DNA from: Bin55 sp965116055
GTDB taxonomy: Bacteria > Pseudomonadota > Gammaproteobacteria > Pseudomonadales > Azotimanducaceae
Direction: 5' to 3'
DNA length: 64,000 nucleotides
Assembly: GCA_965116055.1 (NCBI GenBank)
Contig: OZ220466.1
Span: forward strand, 1,116,001-1,180,000
In this document: positions 8,393 through 17,532 of the stretch, in pieces
How positions within the stretch are numbered: position 1 is the stretch's first letter
How the letters are laid out: every line of letters begins with the position of its first letter
The notes under the pieces: model-generated
The model's database searches: none
Seen by the model: only the letters and a program-made list of their open reading frames with translations
What the model was told of the DNA's origin: nothing
Translations under genes and position numbers: made by a program

Positions 8393-9025
8393 ATGAAGGG
8401 CAGATTCATCACTTTCGAAGGTATTGAAGGAAGCGGTAAAAGCACTAGCATTGCATGGACGGCTGAGTATTTGCGGGCTCGCCACGTTGACGTCGTGCAA
8501 ACGCATGAACCCGGACGTACCAGGATTGGCGAAGAATTGCGTCACGTGCTGCTGCGTAATCGCAGCGAACGACTGATGCCATTGACTGAACTTTATTTGA
8601 TGTTTGCGTCACGGGCACAGCTACTTGCCGAGGTGATAGTGCCGGCATTAGATGCAGGAACCTGGGTTTTGTGCGACCGTTTCGTAGATTCTTCCGTGGC
8701 ATATCAAGGCGGGGGTCGAGAATTAGGCGTGGAGCGAGTTAAAGCGCTGATCGCTACGCTAGACGATAGTTTCGTCGAACCGAATTTGACTGTCTTGTTG
8801 GACTTACCGGTGTCGCTAATAAACGAACGGCTGGCGCCGAGTGTGCGGGATCGATTTGAGTGTGAAGAGCAACCGTTCTTCGAACGTATTAGACGCACCT
8901 ATCTTGATGAGGCCGCGAAAGAGCAGCGCATAAAAATCGTTGATGCGACCCAATCGTTCGAGGCCATTCAGAACGAAATCGCCTCGTTGCTTACACCGAT
9001 GCTCAAGGCTTGGGCCGAGGCGTGA
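8393..9025 (+). CDS. tmk: Thymidylate kinase
   Basis: dTMP kinase of nucleotide synthesis, 210 aa. The P-loop FEGIEGSGKST is at the N-terminus, followed by THEPGRTRIGEELR (usual TREPGGT) and DRFVDSSVAYQGGGR. GTG 8387 and TTG 8390 are possible earlier starts, but ATG 8393 gives the normal N-terminus. In the segment usually reading PGGT the second Gly is Arg, a small departure. The gene overlaps holB in a GTGA arrangement, as is common for the tmk-holB pair. Confidence 0.93.
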   Translation: MKGRFITFEGIEGSGKSTSIAWTAEYLRARHVDVVQTHEPGRTRIGEELRHVLLRNRSERLMPLTELYLMFASRAQLLAEVIVPALDAGTWVLCDRFVDSSVAYQGGGRELGVERVKALIATLDDSFVEPNLTVLLDLPVSLINERLAPSVRDRFECEEQPFFERIRRTYLDEAAKEQRIKIVDATQSFEAIQNEIASLLTPMLKAWAEA

Positions 9026-9930
9026 GCGACTTATCGCTCCCACCTTGGTCGCGCCTTGTCTACGAGGCGATTGAAGGATGCTTTTACGACGACCGATTGA
9101 CGCATGCCATCTTGCTTGATGCGTCGCCTGGATGGGGCGTTTTTGAGCTTGCCGAGCAAGTCGCTAAGTTAATCCTTCGGCAAGTGCCGGATTTCAATCT
9201 TGAACGACATCTTGATTTTTTGCAATTCGATGTTGAAAAAGGCCGGGGTTTTATCTCAATTGATCAGGTTCGTTTCGCGACAACGTTTTTGAGTACAACG
9301 GCACGCGAAGGCGAACGCAAAGTTGTCACGATCAAGCAGGCTGATAAATTGAGTATCCCAGCTGCGCAAGCGTTACTCAAGGTCTTAGAAGAGCCACCAG
9401 TAAATAAGCACTTAATACTCGTATCTACCAACAGCGCATGGTTACCACCGACTATTCGTAGTCGCTGTCAGCGTTTCGTCATGAGACACGGCACTAAAGA
9501 ACAGGTAACAGCATTCCTTGAATCGCAAGGATTAGCGACCGACGAGTTTACCGATATGCTTGCGGAGTATGGTGGTGCGCCGTATACAGCACTAGAAGCG
9601 TACCGCGAACAACGTGCCAAGCTCAAAGACACGCTAGAAAAATGGTTCCGTGATCCAGATCAGATGTCTTTAACCGCCATTGCTCGACAATTGAAAGAAG
9701 AAGACGCGGACGATTTGCTGAGGCGTTGGCAATACATCTCATTACGATCGGCGCGCAAGTTGGCGCGTAACCGCGCTGTAGTCGAACCGGTTGCCAGCTT
9801 TTACGACTTACTGTGTGATTTACGCCGACAATTCCGCGAAGTACCCGGATTAGATCGTGAACGGCAGTTTTTACAGTTATTAATCAAGTGGCGAGAGGTG
9901 CTTCCGCAACGTTCGCGGTCAGCTCGTTAA
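9022..9930 (+). CDS. holB: DNA polymerase III delta-prime subunit
   Basis: Clamp-loader subunit delta-prime, 302 aa from the GTG at 9022 that overlaps the tmk stop. Recognisable parts are VVTIKQADKLSIPAAQALLK, LLKVLEEPP and the arginine-finger motif SRCQRF. The four-cysteine zinc module seen in E. coli delta-prime (CxxCxxC region before HPD) is absent; the corresponding stretch reads KLILRQVPDFNLERHLDFLQ with no Cys. The 3' end overlaps the convergent pepQ by 47 bp. No tatD follows, unlike in E. coli. Confidence 0.87.
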   Translation: MSDLSLPPWSRLVYEAIEGCFYDDRLTHAILLDASPGWGVFELAEQVAKLILRQVPDFNLERHLDFLQFDVEKGRGFISIDQVRFATTFLSTTAREGERKVVTIKQADKLSIPAAQALLKVLEEPPVNKHLILVSTNSAWLPPTIRSRCQRFVMRHGTKEQVTAFLESQGLATDEFTDMLAEYGGAPYTALEAYREQRAKLKDTLEKWFRDPDQMSLTAIARQLKEEDADDLLRRWQYISLRSARKLARNRAVVEPVASFYDLLCDLRRQFREVPGLDRERQFLQLLIKWREVLPQRSRSAR

Positions 9931-11221
9931 GCGCATCCCGCGTCATATTAGTGGTTGCAGCGTTGGTAACGTACACGTTATCTTCAATTCGAACGCCGCC
10001 GTACTTCATGAAACGGTCGATCTGCGGCCAATTGAAATCTCTATGCGATCGCCAGGAGTCCAGCAAACTTGGGATGAAGTAGATGCCAGGTTCAATCGTG
10101 AAAACCATGCCTGGTTGAATTGTTCGAAGTAACCGTAGGCTGCTGTGACGCTCATGTGGGGCCAGGAGATGCCCGTTGGGGTCGCCAGCGTGTCCACCGA
10201 CATCATGCGTCTGCAAGCCCAGCAAGTGCCCTAAGCCATGGGGAAAGAACGCATCGGTCATACGTAGTTCAATAGCCGACCCCGCCGTGCACGATAGGAA
10301 ATGTAGGCGACACAGGATTTCAGCAACCCGTTGGTGCATGAGTTCATGTAGGTTAAGGAATGGTTTGCCCACCGAAATGTCATTGATCACCGCCTGTTGA
10401 GCTGCGTCGACTTCATAAATTAACTCGGCAAATTCGTCGTTATTGTGACCAGCGTACGTACGCGTGATATCAGCGGCGTAACAATTCGACGAACCGCCGG
10501 CATCAATCAACAGGCTGTATATGAATTCAGGCGGCTCTCGATCGTAGTTTTGGTAATGCAAGGTTGCAGCGTGCTCGTTCAGCGCGACGATATTTGGATA
10601 CGGTAGTTCAGATTCTGAGTGCTCGCACGCACTGAGGTAAGTAAGATGAATTTGAAGTTCACTCGCACCGTTGTGAAAAGCTTTTGCTGCTGCCAGGTGT
10701 CCTAGCGTGCCATGTTTGGTCGCTTGAGCCATGCATTCGAGTTCGAATTCGGTCTTGAAGGCGCGTTGATAGTCCAGTTGACGCTGAAGTTTTTGGGTTA
10801 GGCGGGTTGGTTCGCATCCAACCGGCCCATGACCCAACCACGCAACAGACGAGTACTTCCCTGTGGCGGAGATCAACGAATCATGAAGTCTATCAAGATT
10901 GTCGTACGTACGTACATCAAAGACCTCGTTCGCGTAATCGGGTGCGCTTGGTGCTAGATACCAGTAGTCCGTAGGTTTGTGCCAATAAAGGATAGGCTGT
11001 TGTTCGGTCGTAATAAGTAACACCGCATGCTCGCAAGCACGTTCGGGAACCCAGCGTAGAAAGTGACCAAACGCATGGAATGGTGGTTGCTGATCGTCGG
11101 CGAAGTATGTTGTATTCGAGCCTGCGTAAACAACTACTGCATCGAAATCATTCGATGCCAAAACACGACGCCATTCGGTTAACAAATGCGTGATATGATG
11201 AAGATAAGCGGTTAGTTTCAT
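9884..11221 (-). CDS. pepQ: Xaa-Pro dipeptidase (prolidase) PepQ
   Basis: Dinuclear-metal M24B peptidase cleaving dipeptides with a C-terminal proline. Its 445 aa match E. coli PepQ (443). The metal ligands can be placed: Asp in LLIDAGGSSNCYAADITRTY (two Asp), His in FFPHGLGHLLGLQTHDVGG, Glu in FTIEPGIYF and Glu in GVRIEDNVYV. The N-terminal creatinase-like domain is present. It is transcribed toward holB and overlaps it. PepQ-type enzymes also hydrolyse organophosphate esters, but the physiological role is peptide turnover. Confidence 0.92.
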   Translation of the reverse strand: MKLTAYLHHITHLLTEWRRVLASNDFDAVVVYAGSNTTYFADDQQPPFHAFGHFLRWVPERACEHAVLLITTEQQPILYWHKPTDYWYLAPSAPDYANEVFDVRTYDNLDRLHDSLISATGKYSSVAWLGHGPVGCEPTRLTQKLQRQLDYQRAFKTEFELECMAQATKHGTLGHLAAAKAFHNGASELQIHLTYLSACEHSESELPYPNIVALNEHAATLHYQNYDREPPEFIYSLLIDAGGSSNCYAADITRTYAGHNNDEFAELIYEVDAAQQAVINDISVGKPFLNLHELMHQRVAEILCRLHFLSCTAGSAIELRMTDAFFPHGLGHLLGLQTHDVGGHAGDPNGHLLAPHERHSSLRLLRTIQPGMVFTIEPGIYFIPSLLDSWRSHRDFNWPQIDRFMKYGGVRIEDNVYVTNAATTNMTRDALNELTANVAEAPLAT

Positions 11222-11334
11222 GGTGCTTTGCAGGGTAAAGTGCTTAATAACGTCGCGTGGTCAGAGATGGTTCATAACAAGTAGACGTTCGCATGATATA
11301 AATTCCCCTCAAATTTTCACGAAAGGGGCAATCC

Positions 11335-12213
11335 ATGGGCGACTATGCGTATGCTGCACCGGCTTCGGTCGACAGCACCGTCGAGCTGCTAGCGAACAGT
11401 GCGAATAGCGGGACGCGTACCCAGGTATTGGCTGGCGGCACGGATGTTCTAGTCCAAATGCGTTCGGTCGACCGGGCGCCGCGTTTGATCGTTGATGTAA
11501 AGCAGCTAGCGGAAACGAATGCGCTGTCGATCGGAGAACAGGAGATATATATTGGCGCGGCTATTCCTTCGGCGGTATTAAACGAGAATGCTGAGCTTAA
11601 AAGCAAACTGCCTGGTTTAATTGAGTCAGCCGATTTGATCGGTTCAACGCAGATTCAAGGTCGTGCTACTATCGGCGGTAATTTGTGCAATTCCTCGCCG
11701 GCTGGCGACACTATTCCGGCATTGATCGCTAATGCTGCGGTTTGTCATATCGTCGGCGCCGATGGCGAGCGCAATGTCCCGGTAGAAGAATTCGTCACCG
11801 GTGTAGGGACCAATTGCATGGCGTCGCATGAGTTCTTACTCGGGTTGAAGATCCCTGCACCGAAAGGAAACACAAGCGATGCGTATTTACGCTTTATTCC
11901 GCGTACGGAGATGGATATCGCCGTGGCTGGCGCTGGGGTACGGTTGACACTCAGCGATGCTGGTATTTGTACGGCAGCACGAGTCGGTATCGGTGCAGTA
12001 GCTCCGACGTCATTGCTCGTGCCAGCCGCTGCGGATGCGCTTATCGGTACGCAAGTTGACAATGACGCATTGGATGCTGCTGCCGCTGCTTGCTCAGCTG
12101 CGGCATCGCCTATTTCCGATAAGCGTGGTACTGTTGAATATCGCATTAAGGTTGTGGGCGTTTTATGTAAACGTGCTGGCGCTATTGCGCGCGACCGCGC
12201 GAAAGCATCGTAA
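11335..12213 (+). CDS. Molybdenum hydroxylase, FAD-binding (medium) subunit
   Basis: Middle subunit of a xanthine dehydrogenase / CO dehydrogenase-family enzyme, 292 aa. Both FAD-binding motifs are visible: AGGTDVLVQM (residues 34-43) and TIGGNLCNSSPAGDTIPAL. The C-terminal CO-dehydrogenase flavoprotein domain follows. It passes electrons from the iron-sulfur subunit to the final acceptor. The first of a medium-small-large operon with gaps of about 20 nt, it has a good AAAGGGG ribosome-binding site before ATG 11335. The substrate is unknown. Confidence 0.88.
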   Translation: MGDYAYAAPASVDSTVELLANSANSGTRTQVLAGGTDVLVQMRSVDRAPRLIVDVKQLAETNALSIGEQEIYIGAAIPSAVLNENAELKSKLPGLIESADLIGSTQIQGRATIGGNLCNSSPAGDTIPALIANAAVCHIVGADGERNVPVEEFVTGVGTNCMASHEFLLGLKIPAPKGNTSDAYLRFIPRTEMDIAVAGAGVRLTLSDAGICTAARVGIGAVAPTSLLVPAAADALIGTQVDNDALDAAAAACSAAASPISDKRGTVEYRIKVVGVLCKRAGAIARDRAKAS

Positions 12214-12237
12214 ACAGAGTAAGAGAGGAAAAATAAC

Positions 12238-12717
12238 ATGGCGAAAGTTCACATATCGACGTCAGTCAATGGGCAACCCCAGGAAGTATTGGTTGATCCT
12301 AATGAGTCGTTGCTTGACACGTTACGGGATGGTTTAGGATTAACCGGCACGAAGGAAGGGTGCGCGACAGGCGATTGTGGTGCATGCACAGTGACGCTTG
12401 ATGGTCGATTGGTATGTTCCTGTTTGGTTCTTGGGGTGGAAGCCGATGGTAAAGAAATCGGAACCATTGAAGGAGTCGCGGAAGGCGAGGGTCTTCATAT
12501 ATTGCAGCAGAAGTTCCTCGAACACGCTGCGTTGCAATGTGGCATCTGTACCCCAGGATTCATCGTGGCTGCGAAAGCACTGTTAGAGAAGAATCCAAAT
12601 CCTGATGAAACAACCATTCGCTATTGGTTGGCGGGTAATCTGTGCCGGTGCACCGGTTACGACAAAATCGTGCGCGCAGTCCAAGACGCCGCAAGTGAAT
12701 TAGCATCACCTGCTTAA
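12238..12717 (+). CDS. Molybdenum hydroxylase, [2Fe-2S] (small) subunit
   Basis: Small electron-transfer subunit of 159 aa carrying two [2Fe-2S] clusters. The N-terminal ferredoxin-type cluster ligands are in GCATGDCGACTV plus a further Cys in RLVCSC. The C-terminal all-helical cluster ligands are in QCGICTPGFI and NLCRCTGY. These spacings are diagnostic of the CoxS/XdhA-type subunit. It lies between the FAD and molybdopterin subunits and must form a complex with them. Confidence 0.92.
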   Translation: MAKVHISTSVNGQPQEVLVDPNESLLDTLRDGLGLTGTKEGCATGDCGACTVTLDGRLVCSCLVLGVEADGKEIGTIEGVAEGEGLHILQQKFLEHAALQCGICTPGFIVAAKALLEKNPNPDETTIRYWLAGNLCRCTGYDKIVRAVQDAASELASPA

Positions 12718-12736
12718 GAGATAAAGGAGAAACGAG

Positions 12737-14953
12737 ATGGCTGAAGCAGTTGACTTAAAAGCGATCGGTACCAGGCCGGTTCGCCCTGATGGAGTTGAAA
12801 AAGTAACCGGTCGCGCTAATTTTGGCGCCGACCTTAGTTTACCCGGGATGTTGCATGGCAAGATTCTTCGGAGTCCTCATGCACATGCTCGAATTAAGCG
12901 TGTTGACCTTACCGAAGCCCGGGCAATGGACGGTGTGCTAGCCGCTGTTTCAGGTTCGGATATCCCTGGCGGTGGCGACCTCGGCATCAATATCCTGGCT
13001 AAGGAAAAAGTACTCTATCACGGACACGCGGTAGCTGCGGTAGCAGCCCGTTCAGCCTTTATTGCTGAGCAAGCGCTAGACAAAATAAAGGTGGAATATG
13101 AAGAGTTGGCGCCAGTGCTGTCGATTGACGAAGCCATCGCTGATGGCGCGCCGCTCGTAAATGAAGCAATGCACACGAACGGTGATACGTCGAAACCTGC
13201 CAGTAATGTCGCAGCCGTTACCAAATTCGAACGAGGTGATGTCGATCAGGGATTTGCGGAGGCCGATGTCATTGTTGAAGGCGAATATCGAGTGCCGACA
13301 GCTCATCAGGGATATATCGAGCCTCACGCATGTACGGCGACGATCAACGAAGAAGGTAAAGCCACGGTTTGGTGTTGTACTCAAGGTCAGTTCGATGTTC
13401 GGAGTATGACCGCACAATGCCTGAATAAGCCGGTGAGCGATATACGAGTCATCCCATCAGAGATTGGTGGCGGCTTTGGTGGTAAGACAACCATCTATCT
13501 TGAACCCGTCGCGGTGAAACTGTCAGAAATTAGCGGTCGACCCGTGAAGATGGTCATGTCGCGCGAGGAAGTATTTCGTGCTACTGGTCCTACTTCAGCG
13601 ACATTGTGCCGAACTAAAGTAGGCGCCAAGAACGATGGCACGATGACGGCAGCTTCGGCGTGGTTGGCTTATGAAGCTGGTGCGTTTCCTGGGGCCCCAG
13701 TAGGCCCAGGTTGTATGTCCGTTCTCGCTCCCTACGACTTGGAGAATTTCCGTATTGAAGGGAACGATGTGCTAGTGAATAAGCCCAAGGTAGCAGCCTA
13801 TCGGGCGCCGGGCGCACCTCAATCAATGCACGCCATGGAGTGTACGATTGATGAACTTGCACGAAAACTGAACATGGATCCATTGGATTTACGCATTAAG
13901 AATGCCGCTGACGAAGGTACGGTTGCTCCTTACGGTCCGCAGTTTCCAGCGATCGGCCTGAAGGCCTGCCTAGAAGCCGCCAAGGAACATCCGAATTACA
14001 CCGCGCCGCCCGCCGAGGGCCAAGGCCGGGGTGTCGCGGTAGGGTTCTGGTTTAACATCGGGATGCAATCGAGCGCTGAAATTAGAATCGCTGAGAATGG
14101 CGCAGTTACGATTATGGAAGGGAGTCCCGATATTGGCGGGTCAAGAGCGTCTATGTGCCTCATGGCGGCTGAGACACTCGGTATCCCTTACGAGAACATC
14201 AATGCTCACGTTGGCGACACGGAAGCGACTGGGTACTGCAATACGACGGGCGGTAGCCGAACGACGTTTGCGACTGGCTTAGCAGTTATTCAAGCGTGCG
14301 AAGACATCATTGCGCAATGCAAGGAGCGGGCTGCGCTAACCTGGGAACTAGATGTTGAGCAAGTCGATTGGGAAGACGGTCAAGCGGTACCGAAACCTGG
14401 TGTAAATGCTGACGTCAAACCTCTGAGTTTAGCTGATATTGCACGATCTGCAGGAAGAACGGGCGGCCCATTACTTGGGCGAGCGAGCTTGAATGCGCAA
14501 GGTCCGGGCGCTTCATTTTCGGTGAATTGGACAGATGTCGATGTCGATAAAGAGACCGGTAAAGTGGATGTGAAGGCATTTACTGCAGTGCAAGACGCAG
14601 GCCGAGCAATTCACCCATCCTATGTTGAAGGACAGATGCAAGGCGGCGCTGTTCAAGGACTTGGTTGGGCGCTCAATGAGGAATACATTTACGACGCGAA
14701 CGGTGTGATGGAAAACGCTGGATTTCTTGACTATCGCGTGCCCGTGACATCGGATATGCCGATGATCGACACGCAAATCGTCGAAGTACCTAATCCTTCG
14801 CACCCGTATGGTGTGCGTGGAGTAGGTGAAACGCCGATCGTAGCTCCTCTAGCGGCGACTTCTAATGCGGTTCGTGATGCCTTAGGTTTTAGGATTAATG
14901 ATTTGCCGTTGTCCCCGCCGCGAGTACTGGCAGCGATTGACGAGAACGCTTAG
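12737..14953 (+). CDS. Molybdenum hydroxylase, molybdopterin-binding (large) subunit
   Basis: Catalytic subunit of 738 aa, aldehyde oxidase / xanthine dehydrogenase fold. GGGFGGKT (Mo-cofactor binding) and the late GVRGVGETPI with the active-site Glu are intact. The loop that distinguishes subfamilies reads AYRAPGAPQ. True form I CO dehydrogenases carry AYxCSFR and form II AYRGAGR, so this is not a form I CO dehydrogenase; a heterocycle or aldehyde substrate is more likely. At 738 aa it is somewhat shorter than CoxL. The operon ends at a strong terminator 24 nt after the stop. Confidence 0.88.
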   Translation: MAEAVDLKAIGTRPVRPDGVEKVTGRANFGADLSLPGMLHGKILRSPHAHARIKRVDLTEARAMDGVLAAVSGSDIPGGGDLGINILAKEKVLYHGHAVAAVAARSAFIAEQALDKIKVEYEELAPVLSIDEAIADGAPLVNEAMHTNGDTSKPASNVAAVTKFERGDVDQGFAEADVIVEGEYRVPTAHQGYIEPHACTATINEEGKATVWCCTQGQFDVRSMTAQCLNKPVSDIRVIPSEIGGGFGGKTTIYLEPVAVKLSEISGRPVKMVMSREEVFRATGPTSATLCRTKVGAKNDGTMTAASAWLAYEAGAFPGAPVGPGCMSVLAPYDLENFRIEGNDVLVNKPKVAAYRAPGAPQSMHAMECTIDELARKLNMDPLDLRIKNAADEGTVAPYGPQFPAIGLKACLEAAKEHPNYTAPPAEGQGRGVAVGFWFNIGMQSSAEIRIAENGAVTIMEGSPDIGGSRASMCLMAAETLGIPYENINAHVGDTEATGYCNTTGGSRTTFATGLAVIQACEDIIAQCKERAALTWELDVEQVDWEDGQAVPKPGVNADVKPLSLADIARSAGRTGGPLLGRASLNAQGPGASFSVNWTDVDVDKETGKVDVKAFTAVQDAGRAIHPSYVEGQMQGGAVQGLGWALNEEYIYDANGVMENAGFLDYRVPVTSDMPMIDTQIVEVPNPSHPYGVRGVGETPIVAPLAATSNAVRDALGFRINDLPLSPPRVLAAIDENA

Positions 14954-14976
14954 GGTCTAACTAACAGTCTTATCTC

Positions 14977-15008
14977 AAGAAGACCAGCGTCACGCTGGTC
15001 TTCTTTTA
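14977..15008 (+). terminator. Rho-independent terminator of the molybdenum hydroxylase operon
   Basis: A perfect 13-bp stem (AAGAAGACCAGCG / CGCTGGTCTTCTT) with a three-base loop is followed by a short T-rich tail. Because the stem starts with A-rich and ends with T-rich sequence, it can work on both strands. It lies 24 nt after the large-subunit stop. Confidence 0.9.
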
Positions 15009-15244
15009 TCTAGTGACTCTGTCGAGAGAGCGTCTGTGGTGATCTTCGGTTGGTGCGAAAAACTTGAATCAAGCTAGAACTGCCTTGTTCAAGTCGCTTC
15101 CAAGATCGCGTAACTCTTGTTATTATTGGGTATAACAGGCTGTCAGAAATTACAGAACTAAATTGCTTTGGATGTTGTGCCATACTAGAAATTTAATAAC
15201 ATAAACCTCCTAAAATTAAGATATATTCAAAAAGGATATGTGCG
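15009..15244. other. AT-rich intergenic stretch
   Basis: No gene is visible. The stretch is AT-rich compared with the flanking operons. A segment at 15137-15158 (AGGCTGTCAGAAATTACAGA) resembles one at 19426-19448 (GGCTGTTGGAAAAATACAGA), which may be relics of the same insertion-sequence end. Confidence 0.4.
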
Positions 15245-15316
15245 ATGAGTTGCTCCAAGCAGATTTCATTGATCAGATTAAGCGACCTTGATACCATCGC
15301 GATGCAAAATGGTTAG
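15245..15316 (+). CDS. Possible 23-residue leader micro-ORF
   Basis: ATG at 15245 opens a 23-codon frame (MSCSKQISLIRLSDLDTIAM... to TAG at 15314-15316) with AAAAGGA about nine bases upstream. Its stop codon is the first part of TAGGAGG, the ribosome-binding site of the next gene. This layout is typical of translational coupling or of a leader peptide. No similarity is recognised; it could be a chance frame. Confidence 0.35.
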   Translation: MSCSKQISLIRLSDLDTIAMQNG

Positions 15317-15325
15317 GAGGATTTT

Positions 15326-15871
15326 GTGAAATTCAAAATTGAAATTGACACCACTGAAACATCAAAAAGAGATCTTGAACAGCTCTCGAAGACATTGGTT
15401 CACACGTTTGATTTGATAAGCCAGAGACTTAATACCACACAGCATAACACCAAACGCCATAAGAAATACGACATAAGGATAATGCCTGACAATCTACCTG
15501 ATTGTAAATTTAGTAAGGTGGAGTATGCAGCATTCAACGACCGAGCAATCCCTAATCCGAAATGGATAAATCTTTTAAGAAGAGTTATTGACGAAACAAT
15601 TAGGATATATGGGTCGGCAACAGCCCTCGAATTACAAGAAATTGTTGATGTGAATATCGTTGATGGGCAGAAAGTAGAGAGCGGATTCAGATACATATCT
15701 AAGCACGATATCTCATTTCAGTCATTAGACGCGTTCCGCACGCTCCAAACAGTTGTGGGGGCGGTTGAGGCTCTAGAAGAAGTGAAATTCGAGCTATATC
15801 TTAGATGGCGGGATCACGAACGTGCTGCCTACCCCGGCAAAATCGGCTATCTCTGTATTGAGGGCAAGTAA
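15326..15871 (+). CDS. Hypothetical protein, AT-rich
   Basis: Not recognised. The GTG start at 15326 has a perfect TAGGAGG ribosome-binding site, and the frame is open for 181 aa. The N-terminal third is charged and polar (TKRHKKYDIRIM), and the C-terminal half has a well-formed mixed pattern (RTLQTVVGAVEALEEVKFEL, YLRWRDHERAAYPGKIGYL). There is no signal peptide or membrane helix. The AT-rich codon use differs from the neighbouring operons and suggests transfer. It sits alone between a terminator and a palindromic element, preceded by a possible leader micro-ORF. Confidence 0.7.
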   Translation: MKFKIEIDTTETSKRDLEQLSKTLVHTFDLISQRLNTTQHNTKRHKKYDIRIMPDNLPDCKFSKVEYAAFNDRAIPNPKWINLLRRVIDETIRIYGSATALELQEIVDVNIVDGQKVESGFRYISKHDISFQSLDAFRTLQTVVGAVEALEEVKFELYLRWRDHERAAYPGKIGYLCIEGK

Positions 15872-15937
15872 CATAATCCGGAAGTACTATCCGATTGCGA
15901 ATCTTGGATTTTCTGCATGTGGATTCTGATAATTTAA

Positions 15938-16054
15938 AGGCATCTCTCAAAACCCAAATTCCACTGACTGTGATATCTATTAACTTATTGATTCTATTAA
16001 TCAATTTAGATAATCAACTCCTAAGTCAATTTTAGGAGATTTTGAGAGGTGCCT
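15938..16054. repeat. 117-bp palindromic element (MITE-like)
   Basis: Terminal inverted repeats of 15 bp (AGGCATCTCTCAAAA and TTTTGAGAGGTGCCT) match at 14 positions; the one mismatch becomes a G-U pair in RNA, so the whole end could pair. Inside are two further perfect palindromes: TTGATT/AATCAA at 15988-16004 and CTCCTAA/TTAGGAG at 16018-16038. The element codes for nothing. It looks like a small non-autonomous transposon or a folded RNA. The rest of the gap up to 16323 holds a weaker hairpin near 16203-16229 and nothing else I can identify. Confidence 0.5.
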
Positions 16055-16323
16055 ATAAGTGTGCGGATAGGTTTTATACCGCCATGCACGACACGCAAAA
16101 TACCAATGCCACTCAATCCTAGTACAAAGAAGACCATTGTGGATAACTCATTGTTTACCGTCGATTTATGATCAATGTTCAGGGTATAGGAAGGGTTGCG
16201 AATCTCATTTAAGTCTCCTTAAATTTATGAGGATTTTTATAGGTTCTTGCTAGCGAACAAATTTGCAGTTTAGGGGTAAGAGGCTCGCACAATACATCGC
16301 GAAGTTCAATGTGCGAGGCCAGA

Positions 16324-17079
16324 TCACCTCGCGATATGAGATGTGCCGGCAATCAACCAACGGTCGCCTTGTAAACCGACGAGTACGACGCCATGTTCAT
16401 CGGCGCCGTTGTTAAGTTCGGTGACGACTTGTACGATAGCGCCGCGTGTTCCGGATTGCAAGATCTGTATGTTCTTAGCAGCCACATGTCGATTTCGATA
16501 TCCCATCAGCAAGTCGATCACTTCCGATTTTTGAGTCGCAGTAATAACTGCACCAATTCTTACAACGGTCAGCGGATAGCGACACAATGAGGCGCATGCT
16601 TCAAGGTCATTGTCGCCTAGCCGGTTGATGAACTGTTCGACAAGATTTTTTGCATGAGAAGCACTTGTTTGATCATTTTGTCCTTGGTACGAATCAACGC
16701 CGAATCTACCTTGAATACCCCATGAATTATTGATTTTGGTAAGAATATAGGTCACGCGATTCTCGAGGATCGGTTCGTCTGAAGCGTTGAATCTTGTCCA
16801 ACCGCCCGCAAGATGGACTTTTTCAGATGTTTCTTGAATTCGGGATGGGGTAATGCCTTCGGAGCGAACCCATCCGGTGGCCTCTCGACTGGTCCAGTCA
16901 GCAGAAGTAGCATAAGATTCAGGCGTCTCATAACGAACCATGCCGCCGATCGCTGATACACGTACGTGCGGATAGCTCATTACAGCGGCCCATGCATGTG
17001 CGTTTTTAGCACTATCAGCACGAAAGAAACCTCTATAAGCTTCTTCAGGAGAGTTGAATGTAGAAGGGAACTCAGCCAA
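16324..17079 (-). CDS. Double NTF2-like (SnoaL-type) protein
   Basis: 251 aa with two tandem NTF2-like folds. The first covers about residues 10-125 (SPEEAYRGFFRADSAKNAHAWAAVMSYPHVRV at its start, then TYILTKINNSWGIQGRFG), and the second about 140-250 (VEQFINRLGDNDLEACASLCRYPLTV, then GDRWLIAGTSH). Both repeats share the pattern of a helix, a mid-domain RYP or SYPHV stretch and a final GxW. Such domains serve as small-molecule isomerases, cyclases or binding modules, and nothing here fixes the substrate. It lies alone, transcribed away from the moaD-like gene. Confidence 0.65.
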   Translation of the reverse strand: MAEFPSTFNSPEEAYRGFFRADSAKNAHAWAAVMSYPHVRVSAIGGMVRYETPESYATSADWTSREATGWVRSEGITPSRIQETSEKVHLAGGWTRFNASDEPILENRVTYILTKINNSWGIQGRFGVDSYQGQNDQTSASHAKNLVEQFINRLGDNDLEACASLCRYPLTVVRIGAVITATQKSEVIDLLMGYRNRHVAAKNIQILQSGTRGAIVQVVTELNNGADEHGVVLVGLQGDRWLIAGTSHIAR

Positions 17080-17532
17080 AATACTATCTCGTGTGGCTCA
17101 TGGCGTTATCTTACTCTATCTCATCAGCTGCCGCTGAACGATGACTTTCGTTTTTTCTGAACAAAGCTCTTGCCAAATCTGAAAGATTCGGTTCTAGTGC
17201 ATTGAGCAATATAACGCAAAAGGCGATCTGTCGCATGGCGTCAATTGCAGCTTCGCCTAGATCAGCAACACGATCTTCCAGCGCGCATCATGAACTGGTA
17301 TACGAAGGAGCCAAGGCCCGGAAGTTGCTTGGGTGCTGAGGTATGAGCCTGTGGTGCCGTCGGAACCCTGGTCAGTCAAACTTTAAGCCCGTATTTCCAT
17401 TCAATTCGTGGTAGATCTGCTGGCTCTAAAAGTCAACAAGAGGACATCGTTAAAGTAGGTAAGGTGAGTTCCATGCTACTGTCGCTAGAATAGAAGCAAC
17501 TGATTTAAGCAATCCATTAGATAGACCTCGTT
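17080..17532. other. 453-nt intergenic region with nothing recognised
   Basis: A divergent gap between the NTF2-like gene and the MoaD-like gene. It should carry promoters for both, but I see no convincing -35/-10 pairs, repeats or RNA structures. Confidence 0.5.

Noticed and set aside
12737..14953. Aerobic carbon monoxide dehydrogenase CoxL.
   Set aside because: The active-site loop is AYRAPGAPQ, not AYxCSFR, so oxidation of CO is not supported.
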